Below the pieces are notes generated by a model. That model did no database searches. It was not told where the DNA came from and worked only from the letters and a program-made list of their open reading frames with translations. From CAVSUZ01 sp963795415 (GTDB taxonomy: Bacteria; Pseudomonadota; Alphaproteobacteria; Acetobacterales; Acetobacteraceae), in NCBI GenBank assembly GCA_963795415.1, contig CAWCHQ010000001.1:744001-808000 (forward strand): 64,000 bases of DNA, written 5' to 3'. Positions 1-8,334 of this stretch are shown here, one piece after another (position 1 is the first letter of the stretch; every line of letters begins with the position of its first letter). The translations under genes were made by a program, and so were the position numbers.

Positions 1-151
1 CCACGCTGGCTTTTTTGAGCCACGCCGACAAGGCTGCGAGGCCGCCTGGGTGGTTGGCGAACTGACGTGCCAGGCCACTGGGATGGAGAGAGACGTCGAG
101 CGAGGCTTCGGAGATGTCAACGCCAGCGGTTTGCGCTAAAGTGGCGGTCAT
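1..151 (-). CDS. IS110-family transposase, N-terminal part (runs off the window)
   Basis: Reading leftwards from the ATG at 149-151, the frame stays open to the window edge for about 50 residues. It begins with a 'TAGVDISEASLDVSLHPSG' segment. The first catalytic aspartate of the IS110 DEDD (RuvC-like) domain sits in exactly this type of N-terminal 'GVDxSxxxLDV' motif. Only the N-terminus is visible, so intactness cannot be judged. The family call rests on this short motif and on a structured non-coding stretch upstream. Confidence 0.7.
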   Translation of the reverse strand, partial: MTATLAQTAGVDISEASLDVSLHPSGLARQFANHPGGLAALSAWLKKASV

Positions 152-399
152 CTTTTCCCTGTCCTTTGCTTGTCATCCGGGCCGTGAGCCCGGGTATCCG
201 TTCAGGCCGCAAGGAAAAGAGAGGGGTGGTCAAACGCGGCCCATCACGGCCGGCAGTTTCACGACCCATCCCCTCCCGTCGCCGGCGAGCTGCGAACTCG
301 CCGGCGACACCCCATTCTCACCGAAACGGCGGGGGAAGTCATAAGACAAGCCGAATTGCGCTGGGCGGAAACGTCGGAGCGCGTGAATCCTGCTCTTGC
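152..399. other. non-coding 5' end of the IS110-family element, with hairpins
   Basis: There is no convincing gene here. The stretch lies directly upstream of the IS110-type transposase start. It contains a perfect 12-bp inverted repeat (278-289 with 297-308, 7-nt loop) and a smaller CCGGGC/GCCCGG hairpin near 177-193. IS110-group elements are known to carry a structured bridge RNA in the non-coding end upstream of the transposase, so this is a candidate location. The left tip of the element was not identified. IS3 copy 1 interrupts the region at 400. Confidence 0.4.
278..308. repeat. perfect 12-bp stem-loop
   Basis: GTCGCCGGCGAG at 278-289 is exactly complementary to 297-308 across the loop CTGCGAA. 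There is no T-run after either arm, so it does not look like an intrinsic terminator. Its position 127 bp upstream of the IS110-type transposase start suggests part of that element's structured end (inference). Confidence 0.6.
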
Positions 400-477
400 T
401 GAGGTGGACCCCGAAATCTGGACAGGTGGCTAAGAGAGACTCTCGCCCCTGGAACGGCCGCGGGCCGGGGGTGACAG

Positions 478-771
478 ATGGCGCATATTCGCAAGAAGCA
501 CAGCGTTGATTTCAAGGCGAAGGTGGCCTTGGCGGCGGTGCGCGAGGACGGCACCGTGGCGGAGCTATCAAGCCGATATGGGGTGCATGCGAGCCAGATC
601 CATGCGTGGAAGAAGACGCTGGTCGAGGGGGTTGGTTCGCTGTTCGCCCGGGGGAAGGCAGGAACGTCGGAGGGCGCCGTGGCGGACGAGGCGCAACTGG
701 CCAAGCTGTATGAGAAGATTGGCGAGCTGACGGTCGAGCGCGATTTTTTTCGCAAAAGGTCTGGGCCATGA
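478..771 (+). CDS. IS3-family transposase OrfA (copy 1)
   Basis: 97-residue helix-turn-helix protein of the IS3 OrfA type. Residues 8-45 form the HTH that binds the terminal repeats (contains 'SSRYGVHASQIHAWKK'). A leucine-rich helix ('AQLAKLYEKIGELTVERDF') follows for multimerisation. It ends at 771, with an ATGA overlap onto orfB at 768. Family members usually make an OrfAB fusion by frameshifting; a T7 run and an AAAAG stretch lie just before the overlap, but the slip site was not established. This copy of orfA is intact, unlike the one at 58858. Confidence 0.9.
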   Translation: MAHIRKKHSVDFKAKVALAAVREDGTVAELSSRYGVHASQIHAWKKTLVEGVGSLFARGKAGTSEGAVADEAQLAKLYEKIGELTVERDFFRKRSGP

Positions 772-1737
772 ACCAGATAACGCGGCTGTCGCTGGTCGAC
801 AGGTCCGACGCGGACCTGTCGATCGTGGCGCAGTGCCGGCTGCTGCAGGTTGCGCGCTCGACGCTGTATGACCGGGCTGCGCCGGTGAGTGCCGATGATC
901 TGCGACTGATGCGGTGTCTGGACGAACAGTATCTGGCGACACCGTTCTACGGATCGCGTCGCATGGTGGCGGTACTGCGCCGGTCCGGCGAAGTGGTGAA
1001 CCGCAAGCGGGTGCGCCGATTGATGCGTCTGATGGGGCTTGAGGCGATTTACCAGAAGCCGAACACCAGCCGGCGTCACCCGGAACACAAGGTGTATCCT
1101 TACCTTTTGCGAGATCTCCTGATCGATCGACCCAACCAGGTGTGGTGCGCGGACATCACGTACATCCCGCTGGCGAAGGGTTTTGTGTATCTGGTTGCTG
1201 TGATGGACTGGTTCAGTCGGGGTGTTCTGGCATGGCGTTTATCGATCGGGCTGGACATGGCATTCTGTGTCGAGGCTTTGCAGGATGCGATGGATCGATA
1301 CGGGCAGCCGGGCATATTCAACACCGATCAGGGTGTGCAGTTCACCAGCGGGGATTTCATTGACGAACTGCCGGCCCGCGGGGTGCGGATCAGCATGGAC
1401 GGCAAAGGGCGATTTTTGGACAACATCTTCATCGAGCGCCTGTGGCGCAGCCTGAAATATGAGGAGGTGTTCATCAAGGCATACGCCTCGGTTGGTGCGG
1501 CACGTGGCGGTATCGGCAGGTGGCTGGCCTTTTACAACGAAGTGCGTTTGCACCAAGCGCTCGGTTATCGAACGCCGCGCGAAATGTTCGAGGCCGCGCC
1601 GACCTGTGGATATGTGGACAACGCCAGCGCGTTGACCACATCCCCACAGGCACCACAACAGCAACAAAAGGGGTCAATCGACGATCAGAATCTCTTAGCT
1701 CAACCCGTTTCCTGTCCAATGGATGGGGTCCACCTCA
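768..1737 (+). CDS. IS3-family transposase OrfB, DDE integrase (copy 1, native stop lost)
   Basis: The rve/DDE integrase core is complete: D in 'WCADITYIP', D in 'NTDQGVQFTS' and E in 'FIERLWRSLKYEE'. An upstream HTH_21-type region contains 'YGSRRMVAVLRRSGEVVNR'. The 61-bp deletion after base 1688 removes the native C-terminal residues and the stop codon, so the frame leaves the element. By chance it stays open antisense through the ggt-like gene to 4070. The catalytic domain is untouched, so activity is possible, but the product would carry a long foreign tail. Two residues differ from copy 2 in the shared part (SRG for SRR, LPAR for LAAR). Confidence 0.85.
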
Positions 1738-1817
1738 TGCCTCGCTCCCGCGAGGGGCGGCGGGGTTTATTCTCGGCGTCCTTTGTCACTCATGCTCCTG
1801 GCGATGACAACCGAAAA

Positions 1818-3479
1818 CTACGGCGAAGCTGGGGTTGCTGCCTCGGGGCGAAAGCGGACGCCGGGCCGGGCGAGGCCGCCGCCGAGGCCGATGGGTGTGC
1901 CGTCGGCGCGCCAGCAGGCGGCCCCGGTGATCGATCCATCGGTTTCGAACGCAACGGCACACATGCCTCCGGCGACGTTGCCGACGACCGAGACGTCGTG
2001 CCCTCGGTCGCGGAGCGCGGCTGCCGCATCGGCGGCAAAGCCGGATTCGATCTCCACGGCGTGGCCCTGCGTCCAGAGGCGCGGGGCTTCGACGGCTTCC
2101 TGCAACGTCATGCCATGGTCGATAAGGTTCAGTATCGCCTGCATGGCGGAGGCGAAGATGCGGATGCCGCCAGGCAGGCCGAGAGCGAAGGCCGGCTTCC
2201 CGTCGCGCAATGCGATGATCGGGGACATGGAGGAGGTGACGCGCTTGCCGGGCTGGACCGAGTTGGCGAGACCGGGGCGCGGCGTGAAGAGGTACATGTA
2301 ATTATTGGGGATTATGCCGGTGCCGGGCACGATGAAGCGGGCGCCGAACAGGCTGTTGATGGTCTGGGTGCTGGCGACGATGTTGCCCTGTGCGTCGGCG
2401 ACGGTGAGATGGGTGGTGTGGGCGGATTCACCGGCGGCGACGCCGGCGCTGAAGCGCCCCGCATGATTGCGGTTGATACCAGCGCGGCGTTCATCGGCGT
2501 AGGCTTTCGAGATCAGGCGTTCGACAGGAACGGGGACGAAATCCGGATCGGCGGTGGCGGCCGCGCGGTCGGCAAAGGCGATTTTCAGGACTTCGGCGAA
2601 CAGGTGGAGGGTTTCGGGCGAGCCGAAGCCGAGGGCGCGAAGGTCGAAGCCCTCCAGGATATTGAGCATCTGGATGATGTGCAGCGGGCCGGAGCTGGGT
2701 GGCGGGGGGCCAACGACGTCATAGCCGCGGTAAGTGCCGCGGAGGGCGGTCCGCTCGATGGTGCGGTAGCCGGTCAGGTCCGGCTGGGCGAGATAGCCGC
2801 CGGCGCGGGCCATGTGGTCCGTGTAATGGCGGCCGAGGGCGCCGGCATAGAGCGCGTCGGCGCCTTCGCGGGCGACGGTGCGGAGCGTTTCGGCGTAGTC
2901 GCCCGTGACCAGGCGCGTCCCGGGCTGGATCGGGCGGCCTTCCGGCAAATAGAGCCGGGTGATTTCGGGGTCGCAGGCAAGGTCGGCGGCGCAGTCGGAG
3001 GCGCATTCCGTCAGATAGGGGGTGACACGGAAGCCGCGGGAGGCGTGGCGGATGGCGGGTTCGGTGACGTCGGCGAGCGGGAATGTGCCGAAGCGGGCGA
3101 GCGCCTCGCACCATCCTTTGAGGTTGCCGGGGGACGCGACCGAGGTGGGGCCGATCGCGTTGGTGCGGCCGATGGCGTCCATAGTGCCGGGGGCGGCGGC
3201 GGGATCGGCGGCGTAGGTGGTTTCGCTGGTGGCCAGGGGCGCGCGGGATTGATTGTCGATGACCACGTGGCGGCCATCCGCGAGGCGGATATGGGCGATG
3301 CCGCCGCCGAGGATGCCGACCATCATGGGTTCGACGACGGTGAGGGTGAAGAGCGCGGCGATTGCGGCGTCGATGGCGTTGCCGCCGGCGGCGAGCATTT
3401 CGGCTCCGGCGGCGGAGGCGAGCGGGTGGTTGGTGACGACCATGCCGCGGGAGGAGCGTGCTGGCTGTTTTTCGGTCAT
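1818..3479 (-). CDS. gamma-glutamyltransferase family protein (Ntn-hydrolase)
   Basis: 553 residues starting MTEKQPARSS, with AAGGAG six bases upstream of the ATG at 3479; an earlier in-frame ATG at 3524 has no such site. The family fold is clear: 'HPLASAAGAEMLAAGGNAIDA' near the N-terminus, then the autoprocessing site 'AHTTHLTVAD', where the first Thr of TTH becomes the nucleophile. The small subunit follows with 'SSMSPIIALRDGKP' and 'LGLPGGIRI'. Such enzymes move or hydrolyse gamma-glutamyl groups, for example from glutathione; some relatives are acylases. No signal peptide is visible, so a cytoplasmic location is likely, unlike E. coli Ggt. The IS3 element lies 80 bp past the stop. Confidence 0.88.
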   Translation of the reverse strand: MTEKQPARSSRGMVVTNHPLASAAGAEMLAAGGNAIDAAIAALFTLTVVEPMMVGILGGGIAHIRLADGRHVVIDNQSRAPLATSETTYAADPAAAPGTMDAIGRTNAIGPTSVASPGNLKGWCEALARFGTFPLADVTEPAIRHASRGFRVTPYLTECASDCAADLACDPEITRLYLPEGRPIQPGTRLVTGDYAETLRTVAREGADALYAGALGRHYTDHMARAGGYLAQPDLTGYRTIERTALRGTYRGYDVVGPPPPSSGPLHIIQMLNILEGFDLRALGFGSPETLHLFAEVLKIAFADRAAATADPDFVPVPVERLISKAYADERRAGINRNHAGRFSAGVAAGESAHTTHLTVADAQGNIVASTQTINSLFGARFIVPGTGIIPNNYMYLFTPRPGLANSVQPGKRVTSSMSPIIALRDGKPAFALGLPGGIRIFASAMQAILNLIDHGMTLQEAVEAPRLWTQGHAVEIESGFAADAAAALRDRGHDVSVVGNVAGGMCAVAFETDGSITGAACWRADGTPIGLGGGLARPGVRFRPEAATPASP

Positions 3480-3590
3480 TGCAAACTCCTTGTCGTTGAT
3501 CGGCAGGCGGGACGGCGAAAGCACCTGCCTCGTGTCTGTCGCAGCCGGACTGATAAGTTGTTCGTATCAGGCGGGCAGACCGAGGACGAG

Positions 3591-4070
3591 ATGCCGGGAA
3601 GAGCGGGTGCAGGCGAGGGGCCGGGGAGTCCTCCACGGAACGGCTGGGCGCGTGTGGTTGTCGAACTGCACGTCAATGATCTGGAGGCGAGCCTGGCGTT
3701 CTGGCGAGAGGTCCTGGGATTCGGGACGGCATTCGAACGACCGGAAGAAGGGTTCGTGTATCTGGAGCACCCGGAAGGCCACCAAATCATGTTGTGCCGA
3801 CGGCATGGCCGCTTTGAAACGGGTCCGTTGGAATTTCCCCTTGGGCAGGGGGCGATGTTCCAGATTTATTTCGCGAGCATCGAGCCGGTGCTGTCCGCCC
3901 TCGGCGCGATCCGCTGGCCGATTTATCTCGGGCCGCGGGAAACATGGCGCAGGACGGGCGATTGTGAGAGCGGCCAGCGAGAAGTGTTCGTCCAGGATCC
4001 GGACGGATATCTTCTTATGATTGCCGAGAACATCGGCCGGAGGCCGCTTCCGGGTGCTGCCGGCCCATAG
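3591..4070 (+). CDS. VOC-family (bleomycin-resistance/glyoxalase fold) protein
   Basis: 159 residues. The core is 'VVVELHVNDLEASLAFWREV' followed by 'RPEEGFVYLEHPEGHQIMLC' and, near the end, 'VFVQDPDGYLLMIAENIG'. This is the beta-alpha-beta-beta-beta repeat pattern of bleomycin-binding/glyoxalase proteins, with the usual C-terminal 'DPDGYLL' strand. Substrate is unknown. The first about 20 residues (Gly/Pro rich) are atypical, and the true start could be a little downstream. It is divergent from the ggt-like gene and ends 31 bp before the HSD10-like gene. Confidence 0.8.
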   Translation: MPGRAGAGEGPGSPPRNGWARVVVELHVNDLEASLAFWREVLGFGTAFERPEEGFVYLEHPEGHQIMLCRRHGRFETGPLEFPLGQGAMFQIYFASIEPVLSALGAIRWPIYLGPRETWRRTGDCESGQREVFVQDPDGYLLMIAENIGRRPLPGAAGP

Positions 4071-4101
4071 TATCGGGCGGAGCGATGCTCGGGGTGTTGC
4101 C

Positions 4102-4863
4102 ATGGATCTGCGCGGACAGGCGGCGATCGTAACAGGGGGCGGGTCGGGGCTGGGGGCGGCCACGGCCGAGGCGTTGGCCGCGGGGGGCGCGCTGGTGACC
4201 GTTGTGGACCTGAACCGGGAGGCGGCGGAGGCGGTAGCGCGGCAGATCGGCGGGCTGGCGGCGGCGTGCGATGTGGCGGACGCGGCGGCGGCCACGGCGG
4301 CGGTGGCGTTGGCGGCTCAGGCGCACGGGCCGGCGCGGCTGCTGGTGAACTGCGCCGGAATCGGCCCGGCGGCGCGGATCGTGGGGAAGGGCGGCGCGAT
4401 GCCGCTGGAGCGGTTCGAGCAGGTGGTGCGGGTGAATTTGATCGGGACGTTCAATATGCTGCGGCTGGCGGCGGCGGCGATGACGGTGCTGGACCCGCTG
4501 GAGGACGGCGAGCGGGGGGTGATTGTGAATACCGCCTCGATCGCGGCGTATGAGGGACAGATCGGCCAGGCGGCGTATGCGGCCTCGAAAGCCGGTGTGC
4601 TCGGCCTGACCTTGCCGGCGGCACGGGAACTGGCACGGTCGGGCGTACGGGTGGTGACGATCGCGCCGGGGCTGATCGAGACGCCGATGTTCAACGGATT
4701 GCCGGAAGACGTGCGTGCCGGGTTGGCGGAGTCGGTGCCGTTTCCGGCGAGGCTGGGCCGGCCGGCGGAGTTCGCGGCGCTGGTGCTGCATATCGCCGCG
4801 AACCGGTTTTTGAATGGGGCGACGATCCGGCTGGACGGGGCGCTGCGGATGGCGCCAAGATAG
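4102..4863 (+). CDS. SDR dehydrogenase, HSD10 / type II 3-hydroxyacyl-CoA dehydrogenase-like
   Basis: 253 residues from MDLRGQAAIVTGG. The classical SDR elements are present: 'TGGGSGLG' (NAD loop), 'NCAG', catalytic Ser in 'VNTASIAAYEGQ', and Tyr-Lys in 'YAASKAG'. The region 'RVNLIGTFNMLRLAAAAM', then 'GERGVIVNTASIAAYEGQIG' and the ending 'LNGATIRLDGALRMAP' follow the HSD10 subfamily closely. These NAD enzymes oxidise 3-hydroxyacyl-CoAs, including branched ones from isoleucine breakdown. The first acidic residue after the second strand ('VVDLN') favours NAD. No other beta-oxidation gene is adjacent. Confidence 0.87.
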   Translation: MDLRGQAAIVTGGGSGLGAATAEALAAGGALVTVVDLNREAAEAVARQIGGLAAACDVADAAAATAAVALAAQAHGPARLLVNCAGIGPAARIVGKGGAMPLERFEQVVRVNLIGTFNMLRLAAAAMTVLDPLEDGERGVIVNTASIAAYEGQIGQAAYAASKAGVLGLTLPAARELARSGVRVVTIAPGLIETPMFNGLPEDVRAGLAESVPFPARLGRPAEFAALVLHIAANRFLNGATIRLDGALRMAPR

Positions 4864-4955
4864 TGCTTGATGCTGGCCTGGAACGGTTCGTTATCCCTTG
4901 ACGGGAGGTTAACAAGAGCCGACTGTTGTAACGGTATGTGACGTGCGCTGATAAA

Positions 4956-5372
4956 ATGAAACTCATCAGGACCGCCCTTGTCGGCTGCGCCCTGGTTGTG
5001 GCGTCTAGTCCGGCGTTAGCGACTATCTCGGTGCCTGGCGACTGCGCCCCGACCGATTTGATCGGGGCAGTGCCGGATCGGGCGGCGTGTTACAGCCCGA
5101 CGAACCGCGGCACGTTCATCTCGGAACAGTTCGGTTCGGACGAGAGCACGGCCCGAGACGTGTACCGGCTGCTGTTTGGCGATCAGATCGGGTCGATAGG
5201 TGCGCATTCGCAGTCAAATGAATACACACTGACGGATCCGGACGCGGGGCGGTATCATCCATCGGCTCAGGCAAACGTGCCAGAACCCGGCTCGGTGGTC
5301 CTGCTGGTTACCGGTGTGACGGCGCTGGTGGGGGTACTTGCGGTAGGTCGCCGGCGACGGCGGAACCCTTAA
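4956..5372 (+). CDS. small PEP-CTERM exported protein
   Basis: 138 residues from MKLIRTALVG, with an N-terminal signal peptide ending near 'SSPALA'. The C-terminus reads 'VPEPGSVVLLVTGVTALVG' followed by an RRRRR cluster: the PEP motif, single membrane helix and basic tail recognised by exosortase. The short mature part (about 80 residues) has no recognisable domain. PEP-CTERM proteins are cut by exosortase and sent to the surface or extracellular matrix; no exosortase gene lies in this window. An ATG at 4938 would add six residues but spoils the signal-peptide start. Confidence 0.75.
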   Translation: MKLIRTALVGCALVVASSPALATISVPGDCAPTDLIGAVPDRAACYSPTNRGTFISEQFGSDESTARDVYRLLFGDQIGSIGAHSQSNEYTLTDPDAGRYHPSAQANVPEPGSVVLLVTGVTALVGVLAVGRRRRRNP

Positions 5373-5467
5373 GTTTTACCTCTCCCCCTTCCCCTTGCAG
5401 GAGGGGGCTTTTGCATTGCCCTCCCTCCAGGCCGCGAACCACACATTGATTACGCTGAAGGATCACG

Positions 5468-6373
5468 ATGTGCGAATCCGGTAGCCCTTCGGGAGAGGTC
5501 GCCGCGCCTCGCGCGGCGGATAAGGGGCCCGACGTGCCCACAGAAAACCCCTTAGAAACCTTACGAGAAAAGGTTGCGTCAGGGCATTCCCAGCAAACGA
5601 CCAAACCCCGCGTCGCGCTCTTCGTCACCTGCCTCGTCGATCTCTACCGTCCCACCGTCGGCTTCGCCGCCATCAAGCTGCTGGAGCAGGCGGGATGTCA
5701 GGTGGAAGTCCCGCGCGCGCAGACCTGCTGCGGGCAGCCCGCCTATAATTCTGGCGATCGCGCTGCCACCCGCGATCTCGCCTGCGCCATCATCGACGCT
5801 TTCATCGGATACGACTATGTGGTGGTGCCGTCCGGCTCCTGCGGCGGAATGCTGCGAACGCATCTGCCCCATCTGTTCGATGACGACCCCAACCTCCGCG
5901 CCCGCGCCTATGCGCTCCGCGAAAAATGTCATGAGCTGATCAGCTTCCTCGCCGACGTGCTGAAAATCGACCGCATACCCACCGCCCGCGTCGCAACACC
6001 CGTCACCTATCACAACTCCTGTTCCGGCCTGCGCGAGCTCGGCATCAAGCAGCAGCCGCGCCGTTACCTTCGCGAGGCCGGCATCGACATCAAGGAGATG
6101 AAAGAACCGGAAATCTGCTGCGGCTTCGGCGGCACCTTCTGTGTGAAATACCCCGACATTTCGGTGCGCATGGTCTCGGACAAGGTGCGTGACATCGCCG
6201 AAACCGGCGCGCCCACCGTCCTCGCCGGCGATCTCGGCTGTCTGCTCAACATAGCCGGCCGCCTGACCCGCGAAGGCCATTCTGTCGCCGCCCGGCATGT
6301 GGCCGAGGTGCTGGCCGGCATGACCGACCAGGTACCCCCGATCGGCCATCGCTCCCTCAATGGACCGGCCTGA
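5468..6373 (+). CDS. (Fe-S)-binding protein, LutA/GlpC-like CCG-domain protein
   Basis: 301 residues. Two cysteine-rich CCG domains are visible: 'TCCGQPAYNSG' with 'SGSCGGML', then 'HNSCSGLRELG' with 'ICCGFGGTFC' and 'GDLGCLLN'. This is the layout of LutA (YkgE), the heterodisulfide-reductase-like subunit of the LutABC lactate oxidase. LutA is usually about 240 residues; here a 45-residue hydrophilic N-terminal extension precedes 'KPRVALFVTCLVDLYRP'. A GTG at 5534 could be the real start. No lutB or lutC lies beside it, so a role in lactate use is only suggested. Confidence 0.82.
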   Translation: MCESGSPSGEVAAPRAADKGPDVPTENPLETLREKVASGHSQQTTKPRVALFVTCLVDLYRPTVGFAAIKLLEQAGCQVEVPRAQTCCGQPAYNSGDRAATRDLACAIIDAFIGYDYVVVPSGSCGGMLRTHLPHLFDDDPNLRARAYALREKCHELISFLADVLKIDRIPTARVATPVTYHNSCSGLRELGIKQQPRRYLREAGIDIKEMKEPEICCGFGGTFCVKYPDISVRMVSDKVRDIAETGAPTVLAGDLGCLLNIAGRLTREGHSVAARHVAEVLAGMTDQVPPIGHRSLNGPA

Positions 6374-6414
6374 AAATCCAGGCCGGCCACTTGCGCCCGC
6401 GCCAGCCGTCTATG

Positions 6415-7116
6415 TCAGTGGCGCTTCCGGCGACGAAGCAGTCCCAGCCCGATCATGCCACCGCCAAGCAGTGCGATGGAGGCAGGTTCGGGAATCCCCG
6501 TCCCCGTGTGCGGCACACCAACCGTAAAGCCATACCAATTCTCAAAAACCGGATTCGTCCACGTCAGCGAAGTAAATGTGCCGCTGAATTGTATCGTCCC
6601 ATTCCCCTCGGCTCCGCACACCGCATCGGTTCCACATGTGAAGATGGAGGACCCGCCATACTCGCTTGAAGGTCCCCCGCTCTCGATCGTGAACGGCTCA
6701 TTGGTGAACTGATAGCTCGCCGTGATGCCACCCTGCCCCAGGCTCCAGATCGCCATCACCGGGTCCGTTATCGCATGCGAAAACGTGATCGTATTCGTCA
6801 GCCCATATGACCCGCCAAACTGCTGGAGGATCCCGCCGCTCTGCGGCGGTGGGTTGCCCACCGTACCGCCGGAGAATGTCCCCGACGGACCCCAGCTTGG
6901 ATAATTGGCAACAAGACTCTCTACTTCGCCCGAATAGCCGATGCCGATCCCGCCGGCCGTTCCGCTGGCGCTTCCAGGAGAGGAGAATGCGTTGCCCGGC
7001 GTCGCCGTCGTCCAGCTCGTCCAGTCGATCGGGGCGGCACTGCCCACACCTGCTGCACAGAAATTCGCTAAAACAGCTGCAAATATCGCTTGGGTTATGT
7101 TCCGAAAACGGGGCAC
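6415..7116 (-). CDS. PEP-CTERM exported protein
   Basis: 233 residues with a GTG start at 7116 preceded by AGGAGG. The signal peptide ends near 'AAGVGSAA'. The mature part is Gly/Ser rich with predicted beta character ('TNTITFSHAITDPVMAIWS', 'GNGTIQFSGTFTSLTW'), and the C-terminus is 'IPEPASIALLGGGMIGLGLL' then RRRKRH. This is a standard PEP-CTERM sorting signal for exosortase. The middle resembles other PEP-CTERM proteins of unknown function. It is convergent with the LutA-like gene and divergent from the propeller gene at 7221. Confidence 0.83.
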   Translation of the reverse strand: MPRFRNITQAIFAAVLANFCAAGVGSAAPIDWTSWTTATPGNAFSSPGSASGTAGGIGIGYSGEVESLVANYPSWGPSGTFSGGTVGNPPPQSGGILQQFGGSYGLTNTITFSHAITDPVMAIWSLGQGGITASYQFTNEPFTIESGGPSSEYGGSSIFTCGTDAVCGAEGNGTIQFSGTFTSLTWTNPVFENWYGFTVGVPHTGTGIPEPASIALLGGGMIGLGLLRRRKRH

Positions 7117-7220
7117 CTATGCCTCCTGATTAACTTACGGCAATCCATATCGCACCCAATGCCAATCCGCAAGAATTTTGTAAAAAAATAATAAAGAGTA
7201 TCGTCGTATACGCTTTTTGT

Positions 7221-8303
7221 ATGCAATACAACTTAAGGTTGAAAACCGCCAGAGCACACAACTTGACGCGCTACCGCCACGCCAAACCTCCGTCAAACGT
7301 CCCGCTGAAACTATACGCGCCCGCCCGCGCGCTGCTTTTGCTTCTCCTCACCCTCGCCCTCGCCGCTAATCGAACCCTGGCCGCTGCCCCGCTCGACCTC
7401 GATCGCACCATCCCGCTGAAGAACGTCCCCGGCCGGATCGATCACATGGCCATCGATCTCAACCGCAACCGCCTGTTCGTCGCCGAACTGCAAAACGGAA
7501 CGCTCGACGTCATCGATCTCAGCACCGGCCAGGTCGCCCATCGCATCAGCAATCTCGAGCAGCCACAGGGCGTCGCCTACGCCCCCGCCGCTGACATTCT
7601 GGCAATCGCCAATGGCGGCGACGGCTCCGTCCGCCTTTTCCACGCAGCCGATCTATCGGCCGCCGCCACGCTCGAACTTGGCGAAGACGCCGATAACACA
7701 AGGCTCGACCCGCGAACCGGCAGCCTGATTGTCGGCTACGGCAGCGGAGGTCTCGCCATTATCGATCCCGCCACCGCCCATCTCGTCAGTCGGATCCCTC
7801 TGCCCGCCCATCCCGAGGGCTTCCAGCTCGACCCCGGCACCCATCGCGCCTTCGTCAATCTGCCCGGCGCACGACAAATCGCCATCGTTGATATCGAAAC
7901 CGGCCAGCAAACCGGCGCCTGGCATGTACCCGGTCTGCGCGGAAACTTCCCGATGGCGCTGAACACTCGCATCGCCGAAATAGCTGTGATGTACCGCAGT
8001 CCGTCACGCCTGCTTGTCATCGACACCAAGACCGGAACGCCGGCGGCCAATCTCCCCAGCTGCAGCTATGGCGACGATCTCTTCTTCGACGAAAAGCGCC
8101 ACCGCATTTACGCCACCTGCGGCGACGGCAACCTGGAGATCTGGCAACAGGACCGTGCCACGTACCGCCACCTGAGCTCGGTCAAAACCTCCACGGGCGC
8201 ACGCACCTCCCTCTTCGTGCCGGAACTGGATCGCCTGTTCGTCGCCGCACGTGCCGGATTGGGATCAGATGCCGCCATACTTGTCTTCCGGCCCGTGGAG
8301 TAA
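7221..8303 (+). CDS. YncE-like beta-propeller protein, exported
   Basis: 360 residues. A basic N-terminus is followed by a leucine-rich signal segment ('ALLLLLLTLALAANRTLAAA'). Repeats of the type 'DHMAIDLNRNRLFVAELQNG', 'DVIDLSTGQVAHRIS' and 'GVAYAPAADILAIANGGDGS' then mark blades of a seven-bladed NHL/YVTN-like propeller. Such proteins are periplasmic and bind ligands or partners; no enzymatic motif is seen. An ATG later in the N-terminal region could be the true start, since the first 30 residues are unusual for a signal peptide. The upstream 104 bp are AT-rich and shared with the divergent PEP-CTERM gene. Confidence 0.78.
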   Translation: MQYNLRLKTARAHNLTRYRHAKPPSNVPLKLYAPARALLLLLLTLALAANRTLAAAPLDLDRTIPLKNVPGRIDHMAIDLNRNRLFVAELQNGTLDVIDLSTGQVAHRISNLEQPQGVAYAPAADILAIANGGDGSVRLFHAADLSAAATLELGEDADNTRLDPRTGSLIVGYGSGGLAIIDPATAHLVSRIPLPAHPEGFQLDPGTHRAFVNLPGARQIAIVDIETGQQTGAWHVPGLRGNFPMALNTRIAEIAVMYRSPSRLLVIDTKTGTPAANLPSCSYGDDLFFDEKRHRIYATCGDGNLEIWQQDRATYRHLSSVKTSTGARTSLFVPELDRLFVAARAGLGSDAAILVFRPVE

Positions 8304-8334
8304 TACCGGGCCCCGCAAAATCCCCGCCCCTTGC

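Larger units (their letters stand above)
400..1737 (+). mobile_element. IS3-family insertion sequence, copy 1 (1338 bp)
   Basis: The ends are imperfect inverted repeats beginning TGAGGTGGACCCC; the right end reads this in reverse complement at 1725-1737. A 3-bp target duplication, TGC, flanks the element at 397-399 and 1738-1740, as expected for IS3. It carries overlapping orfA and orfB. Compared with copy 2 (58780-60177) it lacks 61 bp just inside the right end. That deletion removes the orfB stop codon and part of the subterminal inverted repeat. The rest is nearly identical, so duplication was recent. It is inserted between the IS110-type end and the ggt-like gene. Confidence 0.93.

Noticed and set aside
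1723..2301. Long plus-strand frames over the ggt-like gene (and similar antisense frames over pepN, ilvD and the P450)
   Set aside because: They have no family motifs or ribosome sites and mirror the codon pattern of the real gene on the other strand.
768..4070. A single 1100-residue fusion protein of transposase and VOC domain
   Set aside because: The middle is antisense to a well-formed gamma-glutamyltransferase gene. The frame is open only because the IS lost its stop and GC-rich DNA lacks stops.
5381..5415. Intrinsic terminator after the first PEP-CTERM gene
   Set aside because: Only a six-base-pair stem (CCCCCT/AGGGGG) with a short T-run can be drawn; too weak to list as a feature.
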